Of a stretch of 7,260 nt of DNA, positions 1 to 6,144 are shown in pieces (position 1 is the first letter of the stretch; each line of letters opens with the position of its first letter). A program made the translations under genes and the position numbers. The notes under the pieces were generated by a model. The model was given only the letters and a program-made list of their open reading frames with translations. It was not told the origin of the DNA and did not search any database. Source of the DNA: an uncultured bacterium (GTDB lineage Bacteria > Methylomirabilota > Methylomirabilia > Rokubacteriales > CSP1-6); assembly GCA_946479205.1 (NCBI GenBank), contig CAMLFJ010000163.1, forward strand, positions 1-7,260. Reading direction: 5' to 3'.

Positions 1-1791
1 GTGACGATCCCGCTGCACGCGTGCGAGCACATGTACATCGTCACCCAGCCCATCGCGGGCGTGAAGCCGGACCTGCCGGTGCTGCGCGATCCGGACGGCC
101 ACATCTACGTGAAGGAAGAGGTGGGCGGGATCCTCATGGGCGGCTTCGATCCGTGGGCCAAGCCGTGGGGCGCGGCCGGCATCCCGGAGGGCTTCGCGTT
201 CGGCACCCTCAAGGAAGACTGGGACAAGTTCGACATCCTGATGCGCAACGCCCTGGTCCGGCTGCCCGCGCTCGAGACCGCGGAGGTGCGCACGTTCCTC
301 AACGGCCCCGAGTCCTTCACGCCCGACAACTACTTCATCCTGGGCGAGGCTCCCGAGGTGCGCCGCTACTACGTGGGCGCCGGCTTCTGCTCGGGCGGGA
401 TCGCGGCCGCGGGCGGGGCGGGCAAGGCGCTCGCCGAGTGGATCGTCGAGGATCGCGCGCCGATGGATCTCTGGCCGGCCGACGTCCGGCGCTTCGCGCC
501 CCTGCACGGCAACCGACGTTTCCTGCGCGAGCGGGTCAGCGAGATCGTGGGCGTCCACTACAACATCGCGTTCCCGAACCGCGAGCTCACGAGCGGGCGC
601 GGGCTGCGCCGCTCGCCGCTCCACGAGCGGCTGCGGGAGCGCCGCGCCTGCTTCGGGGCCAAGATGGGCTGGGAGCGCGCCAACTGGTTCGCGCCCCAGG
701 GTGTCGAGCCGGTGGCCGTCTACTCCTTCGGCCGCCAGAACTGGTTCCCGTACTCCGCGGACGAGCATCGCGCGGCCCGCGAGGCGGTCGCCGTCTTCGA
801 CCAGACCTCGTTCGCCAAGCTCCGGCTCGAGGGCGCGGACGCGGAGGCGGTGCTGCAGCACCTCTGCGCCAACGACGTGGCGGTGCCGCCCGGCCGCGTG
901 GTCTACACCGCGATGCTCAACGAGCGCGGCGGCTTCGAGAGCGACCTCACCGTCACGCGGCTCTCCGCCGACGCCTACCTGATCGTGACCGGCTCCGCGC
1001 AGGGCCCGCGCGATCTGGACTGGATCCGGCGCCACCTGCCCGCGGGCGCGCGCGCCACCGTGACCGACGTCACCGGCGCTTCCGCGGTGCTCGGCCTCAT
1101 GGGGCCGCGCTCGCGCGAGCTGCTCGCGCGCGTGAGCGACGCCGACTTCGGCCCGGCCGCGTTCCCGTTCCTGACCTCGCGGGAGATCGCGATCGGCCAG
1201 GCGACCGCGCGCGCCTCCCGCGTCACCTACGTCGGCGAGCTCGGCTGGGAGCTCTACGTGCCGGTGGAGCAGGCCGGCCTCGTGTACGATGAGCTGGCCC
1301 AGGCGGGAGGGGACCTGGGGCTCCGGGACGCCGGCTACTACGCGCTCGACTCCCTCCGCATGGAGAAGGCGTACCGGGCGTGGGGGCGGGAGGTCACGAT
1401 CGACGACACGCCGTGGGAGGCGGGGCTCGGCTTCGCGGTGCGGCTCGACAAGCCGGTGCCGTTCCTGGGCCGGGAAGCGCTGCTCGAGCAGCGGGAGCGG
1501 ACCCTGACGAAGCGGTTGCTCACCTTCGTGCTCGAAGACGAGGCGGCGCTGCCGTGGGGCGACGAGCCGATCCTGCGCGACGGGCGCGTGGTCGGGACGG
1601 TGACGTCGGCAGGCTTCGGGCACACGCTCGGACGCGGGGTGGCGATGGGCTACGTGCGGGATCCGGATGGGGTCGATGACGCCTACGTTGCGGGCGGCCG
1701 GTTCGAGCTCGACGTGGCGGGAGACCGGATCCCGGCGCGGGCGAGCCTGGTCCCGCCCTACGATCCCCGCGCCCTGCGCGTGAAGAGCTGA
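1..1791 (+). CDS. Dimethylglycine/sarcosine dehydrogenase-like FAD oxidoreductase with C-terminal GcvT folate domain (5' partial)
   Basis: The frame is open from base 1, so the GTG there is most likely an internal valine. The visible 596 residues lack the N-terminal Rossmann FAD-binding part (roughly 200 residues in this 800-860 residue family). Visible residues 1-150 are the rest of the DAO-type FAD domain, including PLHACEHMY at 4-12, EEVGGILMGGF at 39-49 and a Gly-rich segment at 127-141. A linker domain follows (about 152-205), then a GcvT aminomethyltransferase-like domain (about 207-480; NERGG 307-311, D315 where GcvT proteins carry the folate-site Asp, GELGWELYVP 412-421, YYALDSLRMEKAY 446-458) and the GcvT C-terminal barrel (about 485-590). 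Known relatives oxidatively remove N-methyl groups from dimethylglycine or sarcosine and pass the C1 unit to tetrahydrofolate in the cytoplasm. The substrate here cannot be read from sequence, and the histidine that may bind FAD covalently lies outside the window. It is probably co-transcribed with the transaminase gene 19 nt downstream. Confidence 0.9.
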   Translation: MTIPLHACEHMYIVTQPIAGVKPDLPVLRDPDGHIYVKEEVGGILMGGFDPWAKPWGAAGIPEGFAFGTLKEDWDKFDILMRNALVRLPALETAEVRTFLNGPESFTPDNYFILGEAPEVRRYYVGAGFCSGGIAAAGGAGKALAEWIVEDRAPMDLWPADVRRFAPLHGNRRFLRERVSEIVGVHYNIAFPNRELTSGRGLRRSPLHERLRERRACFGAKMGWERANWFAPQGVEPVAVYSFGRQNWFPYSADEHRAAREAVAVFDQTSFAKLRLEGADAEAVLQHLCANDVAVPPGRVVYTAMLNERGGFESDLTVTRLSADAYLIVTGSAQGPRDLDWIRRHLPAGARATVTDVTGASAVLGLMGPRSRELLARVSDADFGPAAFPFLTSREIAIGQATARASRVTYVGELGWELYVPVEQAGLVYDELAQAGGDLGLRDAGYYALDSLRMEKAYRAWGREVTIDDTPWEAGLGFAVRLDKPVPFLGREALLEQRERTLTKRLLTFVLEDEAALPWGDEPILRDGRVVGTVTSAGFGHTLGRGVAMGYVRDPDGVDDAYVAGGRFELDVAGDRIPARASLVPPYDPRALRVKS

Positions 1792-1810
1792 ACCGAAAGG
1801 ACGGACAGTC

Positions 1811-2992
1811 ATGGACACTACCCCGCGCGACCCGTTCCTGCTGACCCCGGGCCCGCTGACCACCACGCGCGCCACCAAGGAGGCGATGCTGCGCGACTGG
1901 GGCTCGCGCGACGGAGCCTTCATCGCGATGAACGCGCGGGTGCGCCGGCGCCTGACCGAGCTGGTCAATGGGGATGGCAGTCATGTGTGTGTCCCGCTGC
2001 AGGGCAGCGGGACGTTCGTTGTCGAGGCCATGATCGGCACGCTGGTGCCGCCGGCCGGCAAGCTCCTGGTGCTGGTCAACGGCGCCTACGGGCGGCGCAT
2101 GGTCCGCATGTGCGAGTACTACCGCCGGGCCTGCGTGGTCCAGGAGACCGCGGAGGACCAGCCCGCCGATCCCGCGGCCCTCGACGCCGCGCTGGCGCGC
2201 GATCCCGGGGTGACGCACGTGGTGGTGGTGCACTGCGAGACGACCTCCGGTGTGCTGAACCCGGTCGAGGAGATCGCGGCGGTGACCGCGCGCCACCGCC
2301 GCCGCCTGCTCATCGACGCGATGAGCGCCTTCGGCGCGATCCCGCTCGACGCCCGGCGCGTGCCCTTCGACGCCCTCGTGGCCTCTTCCAACAAGTGCCT
2401 CGAAGGGGTCCCGGGGATCGGCTTCGCGATCATCCGGCGCGAGGCGCTCGACGAGGCGCGCGGGCAGGCGCCATCGTTGAGCCTCGACCTGCACGACCAG
2501 TGGGTCGCGATGGAGAAGAATGGGCAGTGGCGCTTCACGCCGCCCACCCACGTGCTCGCCGCGCTCGACCGCGCGCTCGACCAGCACGCGGCCGAGGGCG
2601 GCGTGGCCGGCCGGGGGTCGCGCTACCGCCGCAACTGCGCGCTGCTGGTCCAGGGGCTGCGCGGCATGGGCTTCGAGACGCTCCTGCCCGACCTGGTGCA
2701 GGCGCCGATCATCGTCACGGTCCGCATGCCCGCCGATCCGAAGTTCCACTTCGAGACCTTCTACGACCGCCTGGCCCAGCGCGGCTACGTCATCTATCCC
2801 GGCAAGCTCACGGTGGCCGACAGCTTCCGGGTCGGCTGCATCGGTGCGCTCGGGGACGCCGAGATGCGCGGGGCGCTCCAGGCCATCCGCGAAGTGGTCG
2901 CCGAGCTGGGCGTCGCCTCCTGCGCGCCCGCGCAGGGCGAGGTGCAGCCGAAGGCGAGCCGAGCGAATACAAGGGGAGATGCTTCCGGTTGA
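1811..2992 (+). CDS. phnW: 2-aminoethylphosphonate:pyruvate transaminase-like PLP enzyme (PhnW family)
   Basis: This is a class V (fold type I) PLP aminotransferase of 393 residues. It resembles PhnW, which converts 2-aminoethylphosphonate plus pyruvate to phosphonoacetaldehyde plus alanine in the cytoplasm. Supporting motifs in order are LLTPGPLTTT (10-19), LQGSGTFVVEA (63-73), HCETTSGVLNP (141-151), the cofactor Asp in IDAMSAFG (D169), the Schiff-base Lys in SSNKCLEGVPG (K195), LSLDLHDQW (223-231), RFTPPTH (241-247), VIYPGK (327-332) and SFRVG with R340. From memory, D169, K195 and R340 fall close to the corresponding residues of Salmonella PhnW. The ATG follows AAAGGA at 1796-1801 with 9 nt spacing. 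The last ~25 residues after LGVAS are a hydrophilic tail beyond the usual ~367-residue length. No phnX-type hydrolase is visible, so the phosphonate substrate is not confirmed. A related alanine/serine-glyoxylate-type activity is the main alternative. Confidence 0.85.
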   Translation: MDTTPRDPFLLTPGPLTTTRATKEAMLRDWGSRDGAFIAMNARVRRRLTELVNGDGSHVCVPLQGSGTFVVEAMIGTLVPPAGKLLVLVNGAYGRRMVRMCEYYRRACVVQETAEDQPADPAALDAALARDPGVTHVVVVHCETTSGVLNPVEEIAAVTARHRRRLLIDAMSAFGAIPLDARRVPFDALVASSNKCLEGVPGIGFAIIRREALDEARGQAPSLSLDLHDQWVAMEKNGQWRFTPPTHVLAALDRALDQHAAEGGVAGRGSRYRRNCALLVQGLRGMGFETLLPDLVQAPIIVTVRMPADPKFHFETFYDRLAQRGYVIYPGKLTVADSFRVGCIGALGDAEMRGALQAIREVVAELGVASCAPAQGEVQPKASRANTRGDASG

Positions 2993-3025
2993 CCGCTTCC
3001 AGCGGGCAGCCCTAGGAGACAGGTT

Positions 3026-3934
3026 ATGCGCTGGACGCGTGGCGACCGCAGCGAGGATCTCGAGGACCGGCGCGGTGAATCGCCCGGACGCGGGTCCGGC
3101 CTGCGGGTGGGGGGCGGCATCGGGCTGGGCGGCGCGGTGGTCCTGCTGGTGCTGAGCCTCGTCTTCGGCCAGAACTTCTTCGCGCTGCTCGACGGCGGCG
3201 GCGAGCTCGCGCCGGCGCCCGGCGGCGGAGCCCCGACCGGGCCGGCGCGCAAGGGCTCGCCCGCCGAGGAGCAGGCCGCGGACTTCATGTCGTTCGTGCT
3301 CGACGACGTGCAGAGCACGTGGGCCCGCGAGTTCACCCGCCTCGGCCACGAGTACGAGCGGGCCAAGCTCGTGCTCTTCACCGACGCGGTCCGCTCCGGC
3401 TGCGGCGCCGCCGACGCGGCGGCCGGGCCCTTCTACTGCCCCGAGGATCGGAAGGTCTACATCGATCTCGGCTTCTACAACGACCTGAAGAACCGGTTCG
3501 GGGCGCCGGGGGACTTCGCCCAGGCCTACGTGCTGGCTCACGAGATCGGCCACCACGTCCAGCGCCTGCTGGGTCTCACCGACCAGGTCCGCGGGCAACA
3601 GGCCCGCCCCGATCGCGCGAACGCCCTGTCGGTGCGGCTCGAGCTGCAGGCCGACTGCCTGGCCGGCGTCTGGGCGCACTCCACCAACGAGCGGCGGCTG
3701 CTCGAGGAAGGCGATGTGGAGGAGGCCCTGGCGGCCGCCTCGGCGGTGGGCGACGACCGCATCCAGAAGCAGGCCGGCGCGCGCGTCACGCCCGAGACCT
3801 GGACCCACGGCTCGGCCCGGCAGCGGGCGGGCTGGTTCCGGCGCGGGCTCGAGTCGGGCCGGATGCAGGACTGCGACACGTTCCGCACCGCCCTGCCGGG
3901 CGTCGAGGAGCGGGCCCCGCTGCGCTCCCGCTGA
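3026..3934 (+). CDS. Membrane-anchored neutral zinc metallopeptidase (YpfJ/KPN_02809 family)
   Basis: The 302-residue protein has a charged, Arg-rich N terminus and one hydrophobic segment (about 28-48, GIGLGGAVVLLVLSLVFG). A Pro/Gly/Ala linker (about 57-80) leads to the peptidase domain (about 80-290). HEIGHH at 172-177 is an HExxH zinc site (H172, E173, H176). ELQAD at 206-210 supplies likely further metal-site residues and is followed by CLAGVWAH. The C-terminal stretch (TWTHGSARQRAGWF, then GLESG..DCDTF) is typical of the family. The topology suggests an inner-membrane anchor with the domain outside the cytoplasm. Family members are widespread and their physiological substrates are poorly known. 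The start is set by AGGAG at 3014-3018, 7 nt before the ATG. The gene begins 33 nt after the transaminase stop, so it may be read through from that operon, but no functional link is evident. Confidence 0.88.
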   Translation: MRWTRGDRSEDLEDRRGESPGRGSGLRVGGGIGLGGAVVLLVLSLVFGQNFFALLDGGGELAPAPGGGAPTGPARKGSPAEEQAADFMSFVLDDVQSTWAREFTRLGHEYERAKLVLFTDAVRSGCGAADAAAGPFYCPEDRKVYIDLGFYNDLKNRFGAPGDFAQAYVLAHEIGHHVQRLLGLTDQVRGQQARPDRANALSVRLELQADCLAGVWAHSTNERRLLEEGDVEEALAAASAVGDDRIQKQAGARVTPETWTHGSARQRAGWFRRGLESGRMQDCDTFRTALPGVEERAPLRSR

Positions 3935-3946
3935 CCGAGGGCCGTC

Positions 3947-3973
3947 CGGGCGGTGTGGTAGACTCGCCGCCTG
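3947..3973 (+). promoter_or_regulatory. Candidate -10 element within a dyad, upstream of the DppD-like gene
   Basis: TGGTAGACT (3956-3964) resembles an extended -10 (TG, one base, then TAGACT, 4 of 6 matches to TATAAT). It lies 11 nt before the ATG at 3976, which would give a very short or absent leader, consistent with the missing Shine-Dalgarno. The same bases are the loop of an inverted repeat, CGGGCGGTG (3947-3955) with CGCCGCCTG (3965-3973), two of whose nine pairs are G-T wobbles. No good -35 is seen at normal spacing, and no T-run follows, so it is not a standard terminator. Confidence 0.3.
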
Positions 3974-3975
3974 AT

Positions 3976-4983
3976 ATGGAGGTCCTCCTCGACGTCCGGG
4001 GTCTCCGCACCCAGTTCCACACCAAGGCGGGCGTGGTCCGCGCGGTGGACGGCGTCTCGTGGAACGTCCGCAAGGGCGAGACGGTGGCCCTCGTGGGCGA
4101 GTCGGGCTGCGGCAAGTCGGTGAGCGCACTCTCGGTGATGCGGCTCGTGTCGGCGCCCGCGGGACGCATCGTCGAAGGCGAGATCCTCTTCAACGGGCGC
4201 AACCTCCTCGCCCTGCCGGAAGAGGAGATGCGCAAGGTCCGCGGGCGGGAGATCGGCATGATCTTCCAGGAGCCCATGACCTCGCTGAACCCGGTGCTCA
4301 CCGTCGGACGCCAGCTCACCGAGCCCCTCGAGATCCACCTCGGCATGACGAAGGCGCAGGCGCACGCTCGGGCGATCGAGCTGCTGTCGCTCGTCGGTAT
4401 CACGGACGGGCCGCGACGGCTCCGCCAGTTTCCGCACCAGTTCAGCGGCGGCATGCGGCAGCGCATCATGATCGCGATGGCGCTGGCCTGCGATCCCGCG
4501 CTCATCCTGGCCGACGAGCCCACCACCGCGCTCGACGTGACGATCCAGGCCCAGATCCTGGAGCTCATGAAGAGTCTCTCGAGGAGGCTGGGCGTCGCGA
4601 TCCTGATGATCACGCACAACCTGGGTGTGGTGGCGCGCTACGCGGACCGGGTGAACGTGATGTACGCGGGCAAGATCGTGGAGCGCGCGAGCGCGCGGGA
4701 GCTCTACGCCAACCCGCGCCACCCCTACACGCTCGGCCTGCTCCGCTCGGTGCCGCGGCTGGACGAGCCGCGCCGGGCCAAGCTGCGGCCGATTCCCGGT
4801 CAGCCTCCCGATCTCTCGCGCCTGCCTGCCGGCTGCTCCTTCGCGCCTCGCTGCGCCTACGTGGTGGACCGCTGTCGCGCCGAGGTCCCCCCGCTCGCCG
4901 AGCTCAGCGCCGACCACCTCTCCGCCTGCTGGCTCGCCCGCGACCTGCCCGATCTCGCCCCAGCCGAAGTGAGCGGGCGTTAA
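3976..4983 (+). CDS. Dipeptide/oligopeptide ABC transporter ATP-binding protein, DppD/OppD type
   Basis: This 335-residue nucleotide-binding subunit of a peptide-family importer hydrolyses ATP at the cytoplasmic face of the permease dimer. It has Walker A GESGCGKS (41-48), Q-loop Q98 in IFQEPMTSLNP, signature FSGGM (156-160), Walker B LILADE (176-181, catalytic E181), D-loop ALD (185-187) and switch His H214 in MITHNLG. The oligopeptide-transporter C-terminal extension starts at RHPYT (248-252) and contains C287, C293, C300 and C318. The frame stays open far upstream only because of high GC. The ATG at 3976 fits the family N terminus (MEVLLDVRGL). An in-frame GTG at 3955 is the alternative. 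No Shine-Dalgarno sequence precedes 3976, so initiation may be leaderless. The DppF-like partner begins 12 nt after the stop. Substrate (dipeptides, oligopeptides or another peptide-like solute) cannot be assigned. Confidence 0.93.
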   Translation: MEVLLDVRGLRTQFHTKAGVVRAVDGVSWNVRKGETVALVGESGCGKSVSALSVMRLVSAPAGRIVEGEILFNGRNLLALPEEEMRKVRGREIGMIFQEPMTSLNPVLTVGRQLTEPLEIHLGMTKAQAHARAIELLSLVGITDGPRRLRQFPHQFSGGMRQRIMIAMALACDPALILADEPTTALDVTIQAQILELMKSLSRRLGVAILMITHNLGVVARYADRVNVMYAGKIVERASARELYANPRHPYTLGLLRSVPRLDEPRRAKLRPIPGQPPDLSRLPAGCSFAPRCAYVVDRCRAEVPPLAELSADHLSACWLARDLPDLAPAEVSGR

Positions 4984-4995
4984 CCAGGCCGCGCG

Positions 4996-6018
4996 ATGAG
5001 CCCAAGGGGCGAAGAAGCAAATAAGAAAATCGAAGAAGCAAATAGGACAACAGCAATTCTGGAAGTCCGCAACCTCGTCAAGCACTTCCAGATCGGCGGC
5101 GGTCTCTTCGGCGCCCGCGCCGCGACCGTGAAGGCGGTGGACGGCGTGAGCTTCTCGATCCGCCGGGGAGAGACCCTGGGGCTGGTCGGCGAATCGGGGT
5201 GCGGCAAGACCACCACCGGCCGCGTCATCCTCCGGCTGGAGGTGCCCACCAGCGGCGAGGTGATCTTCGAGGGCCGGGACATGGCCAAGCTCTCGGACGC
5301 CGAGCTGCGCGGCATGCGCCGGCGGATGCAGGTCATCTTCCAGGACCCGTACAGCTCCCTGAACCCGCGCATGACGGTGGGGCAGATCATCGCGGAGCCG
5401 CTCGCGGTGCACCGCATCGTGCCGGACCGGACCGCCCGGGCCGCGCGGGTTCACGAGCTCCTGCGCCACGCGGGCCTCCTGCCGACCATGGCCCGGCGGT
5501 ATCCCCACGAGCTCTCGGGCGGGCAGCGCCAGCGCGTCGGCATCGCCCGGGCCCTGGCCATGGAGCCGAGCCTGATCATCTGCGACGAGCCGGTCTCGGC
5601 GCTGGACGTCTCGATCCAGGCCCAGATCATCAACCTGCTGGAGGAGCTGCAGTCCGAGTTCGGGCTGACCTACCTGTTCGTGGCCCACGACCTCTCGGTG
5701 GTGCGCCACATCTCCGACCGGGTGGCCGTGATGTATCTCGGTAAGATCGTGGAGATCACGGATCGGAAGGCGCTTTACGAGGACCCCCAGCACCCCTATA
5801 CCAAGGCCCTGCTCTCGGCGGTGCCCATCCCGGACCCGGCGGTGGAGGCCTTGCGGGAGCACGTGGTCCTGGGTGGGGAGGTGCCCAGCCCGCTGAACCC
5901 GCCGTCCGGCTGCGTCTTCCACCCCCGCTGCCCCATCGCGGTCGCCGATTGCCGCCAGATCGTGCCGGAGCTGCGGGAGATCAAGCCCGGCCACCAGGCG
6001 GCCTGCATCCGCCTGTAG
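4996..6018 (+). CDS. Dipeptide/oligopeptide ABC transporter ATP-binding protein, DppF/OppF type
   Basis: This is the second ATPase of the importer, 340 residues, expected to pair with the preceding DppD-like subunit. It has Walker A GESGCGKT (65-72), Q-loop Q116 in [11 protein letters not shown], signature LSGGQRQR (173-180), Walker B LIICDE (193-198, catalytic E198), D-loop SALD (201-204) and switch His H231 in FVAHDLSVV. The C-terminal extension has QHPYTKALL (265-273) and C306, C312, C319 and C337. Residues 5-19 form an unusual Glu/Lys/Asn-rich lead-in encoded by AT-rich repeated DNA; family homology begins near [11 protein letters not shown] (21-31). No convincing Shine-Dalgarno precedes the ATG, and the 12 nt gap suggests translational coupling to the upstream gene. 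No other common start codon sits suitably between the ATG and the family core, so 4996 is preferred. Confidence 0.93.
   Translation: MSPRGEEANKKIEEANRTTAILEVRNLVKHFQIGGGLFGARAATVKAVDGVSFSIRRGETLGLVGESGCGKTTTGRVILRLEVPTSGEVIFEGRDMAKLSDAELRGMRRRMQVIFQDPYSSLNPRMTVGQIIAEPLAVHRIVPDRTARAARVHELLRHAGLLPTMARRYPHELSGGQRQRVGIARALAMEPSLIICDEPVSALDVSIQAQIINLLEELQSEFGLTYLFVAHDLSVVRHISDRVAVMYLGKIVEITDRKALYEDPQHPYTKALLSAVPIPDPAVEALREHVVLGGEVPSPLNPPSGCVFHPRCPIAVADCRQIVPELREIKPGHQAACIRL
5010..5044 (+). repeat. 14-bp direct repeat, 21-nt period, inside the DppF-like gene start
   Basis: CGAAGAAGCAAATA occurs at 5010-5023 and again at 5031-5044, with a 7-nt spacer. The 21-nt period keeps frame and encodes two related heptads, EEANKKI and EEANRTT. 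The surrounding 50 bases (5011-5060) are 34% GC by count, against roughly 70% around them. It looks like a short in-frame tandem duplication. The function, if any, is unknown. Confidence 0.8.
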
Positions 6019-6025
6019 CCCGTGC

Positions 6026-6055
6026 TTGACAGCGAGGGACGCTGCCCGCTAAAGT
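6026..6055 (+). promoter_or_regulatory. Sigma70-like promoter for the solute-binding protein gene
   Basis: A perfect -35 TTGACA (6026-6031) is followed after 18 nt by TAAAGT (6050-6055), matching TATAAT at 4 of 6 positions. It lies 8 nt after the stop of the DppF-like gene and would start transcription near 6061-6063, giving a leader of about 80 nt. A separate promoter ahead of the binding protein would allow it to be made in excess over the ATPases, as is usual for such importers. The assignment rests on consensus match and position only. Confidence 0.6.
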
Positions 6056-6121
6056 AGCGAAACTTAGACGGAACCAAGATCCATCCTCACGGATTGATAC
6101 CTCAACAGGTTCGTTCGGTTT

Positions 6122-6141
6122 CCATCTCATCGGGGAGGTGG
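6122..6141 (+). promoter_or_regulatory. Possible ribosome-site-sequestering hairpin in the solute-binding protein leader
   Basis: CCATCTC (6122-6128) can pair with GAGGTGG (6135-6141) across a 6 nt loop, giving 7 pairs with one T-G wobble. The right arm and loop include the strong Shine-Dalgarno GGGGAGGTG that precedes the ATG at 6145. If formed in mRNA, the hairpin would reduce ribosome access. Two weaker stems lie upstream in the same leader (GATCC/GGATT at 6078-6095 and ACCT/AGGT at 6099-6110). No known riboswitch class is recognised. A purine-rich Shine-Dalgarno can pair with pyrimidine-rich leader by chance. Confidence 0.3.
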
Positions 6142-6144
6142 CTC

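Noticed and set aside
2993..3005. Hairpin CCGCT/AGCGG right after the transaminase stop as a terminator
   Set aside because: The stem is only 5 bp with a 3-nt loop and no T-run follows; short GC dyads are common here.
2979..3155. Possible small gene: AAGGGGAG followed by an ATG at the end of the transaminase gene, reading into the peptidase gene
   Set aside because: The ribosome-like site is good, but the product is composition-driven (Ala/Arg/Gly/Trp) and overlaps the N terminus of the well-supported peptidase in another frame.
1520..4129. Very long minus-strand open frame (869 codons) across the flavoprotein, transaminase and peptidase genes
   Set aside because: It runs opposite three well-supported genes, ignores their boundaries and gives Arg/Pro/His/Ala-rich sequence with no recognisable domain. 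Long antisense frames are expected at this GC content.
3538..5994. Very long minus-strand open frame (818 codons) opposite the peptidase and both ABC ATPases
   Set aside because: The translation is His/Arg/Val-rich low-complexity sequence mirroring ABC codons; it has no motifs, and the + strand genes have full catalytic motif sets.
6031..6050. Imperfect palindrome AGCG...CGCT in the spacer of the binding-protein promoter as an operator
   Set aside because: Only the outer four pairs and a few inner ones match (6 of 10), which is weak in GC-rich DNA.
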